Assembly: GCF_014384765.1 (NCBI RefSeq)
Contig: NZ_JACRSP010000003.1
Span: forward strand, 124,001 to 188,000
Reading direction: 5' to 3'
Source: Feifania hominis
GTDB lineage: Bacteria; Bacillota; Clostridia; Oscillospirales; Feifaniaceae
DNA: 64,000 nt
Shown: one piece after another, positions 50,864-59,178 of the stretch
How the letters are laid out: each line of letters begins with the position of its first letter
Position numbering within the stretch: position 1 is the stretch's first letter
The notes under the pieces: model-generated
What the model was told of the DNA's origin: nothing
Seen by the model: the letters and a program-made list of their open reading frames with translations, nothing else
Databases searched by the model: none
Made by a program: the position numbers and the translations under genes

Positions 50864-52384
50864 ATGAAAAGACCAGTTACGCTCATCATCATGGATGGCT
50901 TTGGCTACCCGAGAGAGGGTTACAAGTCAGCCATTCTCCCCGAGAATACGCCGAACATCACCGAGTATCTCAAAACTTACCCCCACACCACCATGTACGC
51001 TTCGGGCCTCGCGGTGGGCCTGCCTGACGGCCAGATGGGCAACAGTGAGGTCGGCCACACCAACATCGGCGCGGGCCGTGTGGTCTACCAGGAGCTCACC
51101 CGCATCACAAAATCCATTCAGGAGGGGGACTTCTTTGAAAATGAGGCGTTCCTCGGCGCGGTGGAAAACTGCAAAAAGAACGGCACCGCGCTGCATCTGA
51201 TCGGGCTTCTCTCCGACGGCGGCGTGCACAGCCACAACACCCACCTCTACGCGCTTTTGGAGCTCGCGAAGAAGCAGGGACTCGAGAAAGTTTATGTCCA
51301 CTGCCTGCTCGACGGGCGCGACGTCGCCCCGACTTCGGGCGCCGACTTTGTCGCCGAACTCGAGAAAAAGATGGCCGAGATCGGCGTTGGCAAAATTGCG
51401 ACTGTCATGGGCCGCTACTATGCCATGGACCGCGACAACCGCTGGGAGCGCGTCGAGAAAGCCTATGCCGCAATGGTGTACGGCGAGGGCGTTGAAAACG
51501 CCGACGCGGTGGCCGCCGTACGCGAGTCGTATGAAAAAGAGGTGACCGACGAGTTCGTACTGCCGACCGTGGTCGCGAAGAACGCGCAGATCGGCCCGAA
51601 CGACTCGGTGATTTTCTTCAACTTCCGCCCCGACCGGGCGCGCGAGATCACAAGAACATTCGTCGACCCCGCGTTCGAGGGTTTTGCCCGCAGAAAGGGC
51701 GTCTTCCCGCTGGCCTATGTCTGCATGACGCAGTACGACGCGACCATGCCGAACGTGACGGTCGCGTTCAAGCCGCAGTCGCTGAAGAACACGTTCGGCG
51801 AGATTCTGGCAAACCACCACATGACTCAGCTTCGCATCGCCGAGACTGAGAAGTACGCCCATGTGACGTTCTTCTTCAACGGCGGCGTCGAGCAGGTCTA
51901 CGAGGGCGAGGACCGGGCGCTGATCGCGTCGCCGAAAGTGGCGACTTATGATCTGCAGCCCGAGATGAGCGCGCTCGAGGTGACCGATACCGTCATTGCG
52001 CGCATCGAGAGCGGCAAATACGACGCCATCATTTTAAACTTCGCCAACTGCGACATGGTCGGTCACACCGGTGTGTACGAGGCGGCCTACAAGGCGGTTG
52101 AGACGGTGGACAGCTGTGTGCGCCGCGTGGTCGACGCCGTGGCAAAGCAGGGCGGCGTGTCGCTGATCACCGCCGACCACGGCAACGCCGAGCAGATGGC
52201 CGAGCCCGACGGTTCGCCTTTCACGGCCCATACGACGAATCCCGTGCCTTTCATTGTGGTTGGCTGCGGCGACGTCAAGCTGCGCGAGAGCGGCAAGCTC
52301 GCTGACATCGCGCCCACCATGCTCGACATCATGGGCCTTGAGCGCCCCGCGGAAATGGACGGCGAAAGCCTGATTGTTCACTGA
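50864..52384 (+). CDS. gpmI: 2,3-bisphosphoglycerate-independent phosphoglycerate mutase
   Basis: A 506-residue manganese-dependent enzyme converting 3- to 2-phosphoglycerate. N-terminal metal motif LIIMDGFG (family usually LxxLDGxG), the active-site Ser in QMGNSEVGHTNIGAGR, DGRDVAPTSG, NFRPDRAREI, and the C-terminal metal motifs NCDMVGHTG and TADHGNAEQM. Full length. It starts 19 nt after tpiA, with AAAGGA upstream. Confidence 0.97.
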   Translation: MKRPVTLIIMDGFGYPREGYKSAILPENTPNITEYLKTYPHTTMYASGLAVGLPDGQMGNSEVGHTNIGAGRVVYQELTRITKSIQEGDFFENEAFLGAVENCKKNGTALHLIGLLSDGGVHSHNTHLYALLELAKKQGLEKVYVHCLLDGRDVAPTSGADFVAELEKKMAEIGVGKIATVMGRYYAMDRDNRWERVEKAYAAMVYGEGVENADAVAAVRESYEKEVTDEFVLPTVVAKNAQIGPNDSVIFFNFRPDRAREITRTFVDPAFEGFARRKGVFPLAYVCMTQYDATMPNVTVAFKPQSLKNTFGEILANHHMTQLRIAETEKYAHVTFFFNGGVEQVYEGEDRALIASPKVATYDLQPEMSALEVTDTVIARIESGKYDAIILNFANCDMVGHTGVYEAAYKAVETVDSCVRRVVDAVAKQGGVSLITADHGNAEQMAEPDGSPFTAHTTNPVPFIVVGCGDVKLRESGKLADIAPTMLDIMGLERPAEMDGESLIVH

Positions 52385-52393
52385 TAGACAGCA

Positions 52394-52430
52394 AGAGAGC
52401 CTGTGTCTCACGACACAGGCTCTCTTTTTG
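52394..52430 (+). terminator. Terminator of the glycolytic operon
   Basis: A 14-bp perfect stem (52394-52407 with 52412-52425, loop TCAC) then T5. Confidence 0.92.
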
Positions 52431-52433
52431 TGT

Positions 52434-53411
52434 TCAGTTCTGCCGGGCGGCACGAACGACGGCATCGACCGCGTCGAGCAGCAGCGCGAACAGAATGAGC
52501 CCCAGAAAGAAGTACGGAAAGTTTGAAAACAGATTGACAAGAAAGGTGTTCTGCGCGCCGAAGAGGATGGGGACCTCCGCCTGAAAGGCGGGATTTACAA
52601 GGCCCGGCGTTGTCAGCCAGAGCACCGAGAGAACGGCCGACACGGCGTCGGCCGCGAGGGTGGTGAGCATGACCTTTTGGTCGTAGCGCCCGCGCATGAG
52701 CTTGACAGTCTCGCGCACGATGCCGGCCGCGCTGAAGAGCGCGATGAAATACCAGGTGGCGCGCACGGCCGCGGTGTCAAAGATGGGTACGAACCGGCCC
52801 GACGAGTAGATGCAGAAAATCTGCGGCGCCGAGAGAAACACGGCCAGAAAGAGAACCGATATGCCAATGCCGAACAGACACTCCCACCGTGAGACGCTCT
52901 GGCGCTTCTTCGGCACAGGCGGCAGATCGTCGAGGTTCAGCCCGTCGCCGAGGTCGACGTCCCTGTGATGGAACACGGCGAAGAGAACGGTCACAAAGGC
53001 AAAGGCGTACACCAGAGCAGAGATCAGAATGCCGAGCCACTCAAACAGAATCGCATACCACGGCCCGGTGGGAGAGACGAGCTGCGACACGAGGCAGGCG
53101 ACCGTCATGCCAAAGACCACGCAGGCGAGCACGATGCCCAGCACCAGCCGGTAGACGGCGTAGTGGGGCGCGCCGATCAGGCAGTTCTTGCGGCCCTCGG
53201 TGTATTTTTCGCGCAGTTCGCCCGGACTGCCGAGCTCGGTGAGCACCACCCGCACATCCCGGTCGGCCGGGACGAGCTCGCCGCAGCGCTCGGCGAGCAT
53301 ATCGTCGATCAGGCCGTACAGCTCGCGCGACACGTCGGCGCGCAGCTTTGCGGGCAGGCGCTTTGTCACGGCGTAGACATACCGCTCAATCAGATCATTT
53401 GGCTGTTTCAT
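52434..53411 (-). CDS. HAAS-domain multi-span membrane protein
   Basis: A 325-residue protein. The N-terminal ~75 residues resemble the HAAS/DUF1700 helical domain (YVYAVTKRLPAKLRADVSRE, LTELGSPGELREKY). About seven membrane segments follow from residue 85 on. Such proteins are the usual partner of a PadR-type repressor and are thought to act in membrane signalling or stress. Its ATG lies inside the end of the PadR gene (17-nt overlap), so the pair is coupled. Confidence 0.82.
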   Translation of the reverse strand: MKQPNDLIERYVYAVTKRLPAKLRADVSRELYGLIDDMLAERCGELVPADRDVRVVLTELGSPGELREKYTEGRKNCLIGAPHYAVYRLVLGIVLACVVFGMTVACLVSQLVSPTGPWYAILFEWLGILISALVYAFAFVTVLFAVFHHRDVDLGDGLNLDDLPPVPKKRQSVSRWECLFGIGISVLFLAVFLSAPQIFCIYSSGRFVPIFDTAAVRATWYFIALFSAAGIVRETVKLMRGRYDQKVMLTTLAADAVSAVLSVLWLTTPGLVNPAFQAEVPILFGAQNTFLVNLFSNFPYFFLGLILFALLLDAVDAVVRAARQN

Positions 53412-53748
53412 CTCTCAAATCCTCCACCAGTCTGTTGACGTTTTCGGAAAAGCTGCGCCAGTGCGCCGCGACCCTTTCCAGAACAATCCGCCCGTCGGCG
53501 GTGATGACGTAGTACTTTCGCGGCTTCGGCCCGTTGGTCTCCCACTCGCTTTTCAAAAGTCCCTGCGCCTCGAGCCGCCGCATCAGCGGGTAGAGCGTGT
53601 TCGCCTCCATGGGAATGCCGTTGTCCTTGAGCTTCCTGACGAGGCTGTAACCGTACATGGGCTCTCGAAGCTGGCTGAGCACCAGAAGAATCAGCGTGCC
53701 GCGGCGCAGCTCCAGCACGAGACCGCTGACGATTTCATCGTGGTTCAC
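53395..53748 (-). CDS. PadR-family transcriptional regulator
   Basis: A 117-residue PadR protein (subfamily with a short C-terminal helix). Winged-helix motif: LRRGTLILLVLSQLREPMYG, NTLYPLMRRLEAQGLLKSEW and GPKPRKYYVITADG. The start is taken as GTG at 53748, preceded by AGGAGGAG; upstream ATGs lack a ribosome site. A palindrome lies in its own promoter, so it is probably an autorepressor of itself and the HAAS membrane gene. The inducer is unknown. Confidence 0.9.
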   Translation of the reverse strand: MNHDEIVSGLVLELRRGTLILLVLSQLREPMYGYSLVRKLKDNGIPMEANTLYPLMRRLEAQGLLKSEWETNGPKPRKYYVITADGRIVLERVAAHWRSFSENVNRLVEDLRDETAK

Positions 53749-53781
53749 GGAACTCCTCCTCATACGATATTGTGTAAAAAC

Positions 53782-53810
53782 ATTATAGTGTATGATGCAC
53801 ACTATGTCAA
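53782..53810 (-). promoter_or_regulatory. Consensus promoter with embedded palindrome for padR-HAAS
   Basis: Minus strand TTGACA (53805-53810), 17 nt, TATAAT (53782-53787), a 12/12 match. The perfect dyad ATAGTGT-N7-ACACTAT (53785-53805) fills the spacer and would block polymerase if bound by the PadR protein. Confidence 0.88.
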
Positions 53811-53920
53811 GCGAATCAGAAAAACAGCTGCCTGAAACGCAGCGCTCCCATGTCTGTGGGATTCGCAGACTGGCAGTACATCCATCGCCATATACGCCGC
53901 CTCTGAAAAATCATGGCAAT

Positions 53921-53967
53921 TTTACTATCAAACGATAGTGTAGTTAATACTATTGTATGATAGTAAA
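53921..53967. promoter_or_regulatory. Tandem dyads upstream of the Xre gene
   Basis: A 19-bp inverted repeat with two mismatches (53921-53939 and 53949-53967, 9-nt spacer). Each arm contains its own dyad: ACTATC-AAAC-GATAGT (53924-53939) and ACTAT-TGTATG-ATAGT (53949-53964). Two Xre-type operators are the likely reading. No clear sigma-A -35 was found. Confidence 0.65.
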
Positions 53968-53995
53968 TTAAGATGCCTCTTAAGAGGTGAGCGAT

Positions 53996-54217
53996 ATGCC
54001 ATATCCGCGTCTCAGAGATTTGAGAGAGGACCGGGAGTTCATGCAGAAACAGGTTGCGGCGGTCCTTGGCATTGACCAGCGCACATACAGCAACTACGAG
54101 ACGGGCAAGCGGAGCATTCCGGTGAGCCTGCTCTGCCGGCTTGCCGATCTCTACGGCACAAGTACCGACTATATCCTCGGCAGAACCAATGTACTCGAGC
54201 CATACCCCAAGCGGTGA
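53996..54217 (+). CDS. Small Xre-family HTH regulator
   Basis: A 73-residue protein that is almost entirely one lambda-repressor-type helix-turn-helix (RLRDLREDREFMQKQVA, recognition part LGIDQRTYSNYETGKRSIP, YGTSTDYILGRTN). Such free-standing domains usually autoregulate and control a neighbour. GAGGTG precedes the ATG at 53996. Tandem palindromes lie in its upstream region. Monocistronic with a strong terminator, so its target is itself or elsewhere. Confidence 0.88.
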   Translation: MPYPRLRDLREDREFMQKQVAAVLGIDQRTYSNYETGKRSIPVSLLCRLADLYGTSTDYILGRTNVLEPYPKR

Positions 54218-54224
54218 AAAAAGG

Positions 54225-54268
54225 AAAGACAGCCCCCGCGGCAGACGCCGCGGGGGCTGTCTTTTTTT
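54225..54268 (+). terminator. Terminator of the Xre gene
   Basis: A perfect 17-bp stem (54225-54241 with 54248-54264, loop CAGACG) and T7. Confidence 0.93.
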
Positions 54269-54357
54269 GCGGCCACTTTGTTTTTTGAAATAATTTCCTC
54301 TCAAAGCGGCAATACTACAGATATCTGTCAGAAAATACGCGAATGGGAGTGCTTTCT

Positions 54358-56685
54358 TTGAAGGGAATCATCATGGCGGGCGGCGCGGGCTCGCGCCTGC
54401 GCCCGCTCACCTGTAAGCTGCCAAAGCCCATGGTGCGGGTGGTCGACCGGCCGGTCATGCAGTACAGCGTCGATCTGCTGCGCCGGGGCGGCATCACCGA
54501 TATCGGTGTGACGACTCAGTATCTGCCGCGCAAGATCGAACAGTACTTTGGCAGCGGAGAGAAGTTCGGCGTGTCGCTTCGCTACTTTGAAGAGCGCTCG
54601 CCGCTCGGCACGGCAGGCAGTGTGAAAAACGCGCAGGAATTTCTCGACGAGAGCTTTCTGGTCATCAGCGGCGACGCGCTCTGCGATTTTGATTTGACGG
54701 CGGCCGTGCGCTTTCACAGGGAGCGTAAAGCCGATGTCACGCTCGTTCTCGCGCGCGTCGATACGCCGCTTGACTACGGGGTGGTCATGACCGACCGGCA
54801 GGGGCGCGTCACCCGCTTTCTGGAGAAGCCCGGCTGGGACGGCGTGTTCGCCGACACCGCTAACACCGGCATCTACCTCATGGAACCCCATGTGCTCGAC
54901 GAGATTCCCGAGGGGCGCATGTTCGACTTTTCAAAGGACCTCTTCCCCAAACTTCTCGCGCGGGGCGCGAAACTCTACGGTTTTCTCGCCGACGGCTACT
55001 GGTGCGACATCGGCGACGTCGAGGTCTACCGGCGCGCAAACGCCGATGTGCTGCGCGGCGCGACCCGCTTTCCGGCGCCCGCTGCTGCGCCGTCGCCTGT
55101 CGGTGTCACGGTACACGGCCCCTGCTGCATCGCGCCGGACTGCGAGATCGGCGAGGGGGCCGTCATCGGGCCGCTCACCGTTCTCTCAGCGGGCTGCCGC
55201 GTGGGGGCCGGCTGTGTGGTCGAGAGAAGTCTGGTCGGCGCAGGCTGTGTGATCGGGGCGGACTGCGAGCTCCGGGGCGCCATTCTCTGCGACGGGGCAC
55301 GTCTCGGCGAGCGCGTTGGCTTACAGCCGGGCGCGGTCGTCGGCGAGAGCTGCGCCGTGGGCGACGACGCCGTACTCCGCGAGAATGTGAAAATCTGGGC
55401 CGGGCTTACGCTCCCGCAGGGGGCCTGTGTGCGGGAAAATCTCGTCCGGGGCGGCCCGCGCGCCTGTCTGTTTGAGCAACAGTGTCCCTCGGGTCGCTTC
55501 GGCGAGGAGATCACCCCGGAGTTTGCAAGCCGCCTCGGCGCGTCCTTTGCGGGCGTCGAAAAGGGGCTGCGCCTGGCGGTGCAGCACGACGGCTCGGCTG
55601 CCTGCGCCATGCTCGCGCAGAGTCTGCTCGCGGGCATTCGGTCGGCGGGCGGCGAGGCGCTCGATCTCGAGAGTGGCTTTGACGGGGCGCTGCGCCAGAG
55701 CGTGTGCGATCTGCACTGTGACGGCGGCGTCTTCCTCGCAGCCGCCGCCGGGGAGATCCGCTTTTCCCTCTGCGACCGCTACGGTCTGACGCTGCCGCGC
55801 GAGTGGGAGCGAAAGATCGACATGGCTTTCTCACGGGAGGACTTTGAGCGCGCGGGGCTCGACGGTCTGCAGCCCGCGGCGCGCTACAGCGGCTCGGTGC
55901 AGGACTACGAGCGGGGACTTGCGGGCCTCGTGGATCCGCTGACGGGACTGTGCTGCCGGATTGAGTGCAAGAACACGGCGCTCTTCAAGAGCCTCGTGCG
56001 TGCGCTCTCCCGGCTCGGGGTGTCGATTGGCGCCCGCGGAGAGCAGGCCCCGGGCTTTGCCGTCGGGGAGGACGGCTCGCTCACCCTCACTGATGAGACC
56101 GGCCGCACGCTCTCGCCCGGCGAGCGCGACGCCGCCCTCTTTCTGGCGGCCGCCGCGCGGACGGCGGAGGTTGCGGCCTTCTACCAGGCGCCGGTCTGCC
56201 TCGACGCGCTCGCGCACGAGTGCGGCGTCACGCTGCGCCGGGTGCTCATGACGCCGGCCGACCGCGGTGACGAGGCGGCGCGCGCTCTCATGGCGGCCCA
56301 GCGCGTCTACAAGGATGCGGGCGCGGGGATCGTGGTGCTTTTGGACTATTTGCACCGGGAGGGCAAGACGCTCTCACAGCTGCGCGCGCAGCTGCCGGGC
56401 AGAGGGTATGCCGCGCGTGAGGTCCCGGTCGACGGGCGGCGTAAGTCGGCCGCCATGCGTGCGCTCATTGAGAGCTGCGCCGGTCCGTGTGAACTGGTCG
56501 AGGGGGCGCGCTTTCAGTCGGGCGACGCGGTTGTCGTGGTGGTGCCCCAGCGCGCCGGACGCTTCACTGTGCGGGTCGAGGCGCCCGACAGCGAGCTCGC
56601 CGAGGAGCTCTGCGGCTTCTACTGCGGCGAGCTTGCGCGCTTCGCCGAGGACGGTCCGCTTGACAAGGGAGGGCAACAGGGTTAA
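54358..56685 (+). CDS. Sugar nucleotidyltransferase fused to LbH repeats and a mutase-like domain
   Basis: A 775-residue fusion. Residues 1-230: nucleotidyltransferase with KGIIMAGGAGSRLRPLT, LGTAGSVKNA, VISGDALCDFD, FLEKPG and GYWCDIGD, as in mannose-1-phosphate guanylyltransferases. About 245-370: left-handed beta-helix hexapeptide repeats. About 375-770: a phosphomannomutase-like region. I cannot find the TASHNP-type catalytic serine or a clear DGD metal loop there (nearest are QHDGSAACAM and LHCDGGVFLA), so the mutase is probably degenerate or regulatory. Start TTG 54358 gives the canonical opening, with GGGAG upstream; ATG 54343 is possible. Confidence 0.85.
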   Translation: MKGIIMAGGAGSRLRPLTCKLPKPMVRVVDRPVMQYSVDLLRRGGITDIGVTTQYLPRKIEQYFGSGEKFGVSLRYFEERSPLGTAGSVKNAQEFLDESFLVISGDALCDFDLTAAVRFHRERKADVTLVLARVDTPLDYGVVMTDRQGRVTRFLEKPGWDGVFADTANTGIYLMEPHVLDEIPEGRMFDFSKDLFPKLLARGAKLYGFLADGYWCDIGDVEVYRRANADVLRGATRFPAPAAAPSPVGVTVHGPCCIAPDCEIGEGAVIGPLTVLSAGCRVGAGCVVERSLVGAGCVIGADCELRGAILCDGARLGERVGLQPGAVVGESCAVGDDAVLRENVKIWAGLTLPQGACVRENLVRGGPRACLFEQQCPSGRFGEEITPEFASRLGASFAGVEKGLRLAVQHDGSAACAMLAQSLLAGIRSAGGEALDLESGFDGALRQSVCDLHCDGGVFLAAAAGEIRFSLCDRYGLTLPREWERKIDMAFSREDFERAGLDGLQPAARYSGSVQDYERGLAGLVDPLTGLCCRIECKNTALFKSLVRALSRLGVSIGARGEQAPGFAVGEDGSLTLTDETGRTLSPGERDAALFLAAAARTAEVAAFYQAPVCLDALAHECGVTLRRVLMTPADRGDEAARALMAAQRVYKDAGAGIVVLLDYLHREGKTLSQLRAQLPGRGYAAREVPVDGRRKSAAMRALIESCAGPCELVEGARFQSGDAVVVVVPQRAGRFTVRVEAPDSELAEELCGFYCGELARFAEDGPLDKGGQQG

Positions 56686-56957
56686 AATAAAAACAATGTA
56701 TGTGATCGGATGAGGAGTCCGCCCGGGCGGACTCCTCGCTTTCAGTTTTGCGGCCGGGAACGTCCCGGCGCGGAGGACATGTCTCCCATACCGCGAAGGA
56801 ACGGAATCTTCTTCGTACAGGGTGGGAACGTCAAATCGGGGGGACAACTCCCTGTTTGATGCCTTCGGAGAGAAGGCTTTCTTTTGGTGTGTAAAAACGC
56901 CGCTGTGAACGGACATACATAGAGAAAAACCATCGATTGAAATATGGAGGTACTTTT
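56686..56957 (+). other. Leader of the RNase J gene: 272-bp gap
   Basis: No gene seen. After the terminator (56712-56748) lies a small GCCGGGA/TCCCGGC hairpin (56752-56768), then unassigned leader with purine-rich stretches and the GGAGG of the RNase J gene at 56946-56950. RNase J mRNAs are often self-regulated through such leaders, but nothing specific was recognised. Confidence 0.4.
56712..56748 (+). terminator. Terminator of the nucleotidyltransferase fusion gene
   Basis: A 13-bp stem (56712-56724 with 56725-56737; the apical 4 nt form the loop) and a broken T-run (CTTTCAGTTTT). Confidence 0.65.
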
Positions 56958-58901
56958 GTGGCAGAAGAAAAAAAGAATAAGACAATGAAAAAACAGGCGG
57001 GTGAGCCCAAGACGAACGATAAGGCCCAGACAAACGGCCAGCGGCGCTCCCCGAAGAAACAGGCGCAGATCACCGAGCAGCCGGCGCCGTCCGGCAGCCC
57101 GCGCGCGCCGAAGAAAAAGAAGACGGCGTCCGACGAGGCGGCCGTCTCCAGAACCAGAAGTGTGACAGAGAAACTCGCGGGCATTCTGCCCGGCGAGCGC
57201 AAGAAGAGCAAAAAGAAGAGCGAATACGACCGCGCGGTGGATGAGATGAAGCCGAAACTCAAGATCATCCCCCTCGGCGGGCTCAACGAGATCGGGAAGA
57301 ACATGACCGTTCTCGAGTATGGCGACGACATCATGCTCATCGACGCGGGCATCGCGTTTCCCGACGATGAGATGCTCGGCATCGACCTTGTGATACCGGA
57401 TTTCAGCTACCTGACGAAAAATGCCTCGAAATTTCGCGGCGTGGTGCTGACCCATGGCCATGAGGACCACATCGGAGCGCTCCCCTATCTGCTGCGGCAG
57501 TTCAAGGTGCCGGTCTACGGCACGCGGCTCACACTGGGGCTCGTGCGCTACCGGCTTGAGGAACACCGCATTCTCAACAGCTGCAAGCTCAACACCGTCG
57601 TGCCCGGGCAGAAAGTCAAGCTCGGCTGCTTCGAGGTGGAGTTCATCCGCAGCAACCACTCGATTCCGGACGCTGTGATGCTCGCCATCCGCACGCCGGT
57701 CGGCAACATCATCCACACCGGCGACTTCAAGATTGACACCACCCCCATCTCGGGCGAGATGGTCGATCTCGCACGGCTCGGCGACTATGCCCGCGAGGGC
57801 GTTCTGGCGCTGATGGCCGATTCCACCAACGCCGACCGGCCGGGCATGTCCATGTCGGAGCGCAAGGTGGGCGAGGCGTTTGACGCGCTCTTCAAAAAGA
57901 GCGACAGCCGCATCATCATCGCCACATTCTCGAGCAATGTCCACAGAATCCAGCAGATTCTCGACGCGGCCGAGCGCTATGGGCGCAAGGTCGCCATCTC
58001 CGGGCGCAGTATGGAGAACACGTTCAAGGTGGCCACCGAGCTCGGCGTCGTCAAGGCCAAGGACGGCCTGGTCGTCAGCCTTGACGCGATCAAGAACCTG
58101 CCCAAGGACAAGATCGTGGTCATCACCACCGGCAGCCAGGGCGAGCCGATGAGCGCGCTCTACCGCATGGCGTTCTCCGATCACCGCAAGGTCGAGATCA
58201 TGCCGGGCGACATGGTCATCCTCTCGGCGACGCCGATCCCGGGCAACGAAAAGCTCGTCTCGCGGGTCGTCAACGAGCTGATCAAGCTCAAGGCTGAGGT
58301 CGTCTACAAGTCCCTCGCGGGCGTCCATGTCTCGGGCCACGCCTGCCAGGAGGAGCAGAAGCTCATGCTCGCGCTCATCAAGCCGAAGTTCTTCATCCCT
58401 GTGCACGGCGAGTACCGCCATCTCAGGGCCCACGCCGATCTGGCCGAGTCGGTCGGCATGGAGTCGAAGAACATCCTCATCCCCGACATCGGCCGGGTCA
58501 TTGAGCTCACCGAAAACAGCGCGCGCTTCAACGGCACCGTGCCCTCGGGCCGCGTGCTCATCGACGGGCTCGGCGTGGGCGATGTGGGAAACATCGTGCT
58601 GCGCGACCGCAAACACCTCGCGCAGGACGGGCTGATTGTGGTGGTGGCGACCATCGACAGCATGGGCAACCTCGCGGCGGGCCCCGACATTGTCTCGCGC
58701 GGGTTCGTGTATGTGCGCGAGTCGGAAAAGCTCATGGACGAGATTCAGCATGTGGCCGAACAGTCGCTTCAGCGCTGCCGGGAGAACCACATCACCGAGT
58801 GGGGAACGCTCAAGACCAACCTGCGCGATGACCTCGCCGACTATCTTTTCAACAAGACCAGACGGCAGCCCATGATCCTGCCGGTCATCATGGAAGTTTG
58901 A
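56958..58901 (+). CDS. Ribonuclease J with a long lysine-rich N-terminal extension
   Basis: A 647-residue metallo-beta-lactamase/beta-CASP nuclease with endonuclease and 5'-3' exonuclease activity in mRNA decay and processing. Metal motif H166-G-H-E-D170-H171, later SNHSIPDAV, HTGDFKIDTTP, beta-CASP region, VHVSGHACQEEQ and PVHGEYRH. The first ~85 residues (Lys, Ala, Pro, Ser-rich) precede the core and are absent from Bacillus RNase J1; similar tails occur in clostridial and actinobacterial forms. The GTG start at 56958 is fixed by GGAGG. Strong terminator follows. Confidence 0.95.
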   Translation: MAEEKKNKTMKKQAGEPKTNDKAQTNGQRRSPKKQAQITEQPAPSGSPRAPKKKKTASDEAAVSRTRSVTEKLAGILPGERKKSKKKSEYDRAVDEMKPKLKIIPLGGLNEIGKNMTVLEYGDDIMLIDAGIAFPDDEMLGIDLVIPDFSYLTKNASKFRGVVLTHGHEDHIGALPYLLRQFKVPVYGTRLTLGLVRYRLEEHRILNSCKLNTVVPGQKVKLGCFEVEFIRSNHSIPDAVMLAIRTPVGNIIHTGDFKIDTTPISGEMVDLARLGDYAREGVLALMADSTNADRPGMSMSERKVGEAFDALFKKSDSRIIIATFSSNVHRIQQILDAAERYGRKVAISGRSMENTFKVATELGVVKAKDGLVVSLDAIKNLPKDKIVVITTGSQGEPMSALYRMAFSDHRKVEIMPGDMVILSATPIPGNEKLVSRVVNELIKLKAEVVYKSLAGVHVSGHACQEEQKLMLALIKPKFFIPVHGEYRHLRAHADLAESVGMESKNILIPDIGRVIELTENSARFNGTVPSGRVLIDGLGVGDVGNIVLRDRKHLAQDGLIVVVATIDSMGNLAAGPDIVSRGFVYVRESEKLMDEIQHVAEQSLQRCRENHITEWGTLKTNLRDDLADYLFNKTRRQPMILPVIMEV

Positions 58902-58907
58902 CAATGC

Positions 58908-58942
58908 AAACGGGTATGGCGTTTCCGCCATACCCGTTTTTG
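58908..58942 (+). terminator. Terminator of the RNase J gene
   Basis: A perfect 14-bp stem (58908-58921 with 58926-58939, loop TTTC) and T5. Confidence 0.92.
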
Positions 58943-58997
58943 TGCCGGTGGACGGGTGAAATCGCGCTTTTCTCTTTTCTCTCACCGTTATTTATAG

Positions 58998-59003
58998 TAT
59001 AAT
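58998..59003 (+). promoter_or_regulatory. -10 box of the DUF2232/gdpP operon
   Basis: A perfect TATAAT in an AT-rich TTTATAGTATAATAG context. The -35 at 17 nt (TTTTCT) is poor. The leader would run about 170 nt to the first start codon. Confidence 0.45.
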
Positions 59004-59037
59004 AGCCGCATGTACGGCTGTGATGCTGCGCTTGAGC

Positions 59038-59090
59038 GTCCCTGCGGGAGGCAAGTCCCTGCGGGACCGTAAGCTCCTGCGGGACGACCA
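59038..59090 (+). repeat. Three tandem 17-18-nt palindromic repeats
   Basis: Units at 59038-59054, 59055-59072 and 59073-59090 share the core TCCCTGCGGGA (CTCCTGCGGGA in the third), itself a short palindrome. They lie in the leader of the DUF2232 gene, between its -10 box and a long hairpin. Confidence 0.75.
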
Positions 59091-59103
59091 AATGCGGCCA
59101 TAG

Positions 59104-59134
59104 GGATACCATGCGGCTTTGCCGCATGGTATCC
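59104..59134 (+). other. Long leader hairpin
   Basis: Perfect 14-bp stem (59104-59117 with 59121-59134, loop TTT), no T-run, about 45 nt before the start codon. Together with the repeats just upstream it forms a structured leader. Confidence 0.7.
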
Positions 59135-59178
59135 TGGATTCTCCCATGATATTTTCTCACAGAGTGGAGGCGTATCGA

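Noticed and set aside
53816..54304. 162-codon minus-strand frame across the Xre gene
   Set aside because: Covers the Xre gene, its operators and terminator, and has no family pattern.
56742..58985. 747-codon minus-strand frame opposite the RNase J gene
   Set aside because: Shadow of RNase J, whose motifs and ribosome site are unambiguous.
59119..59178. Upstream ATG starts for the DUF2232 gene
   Set aside because: They lie in or next to the leader hairpin without a ribosome site. TTG at 59179 has TGGAGG at ideal spacing.
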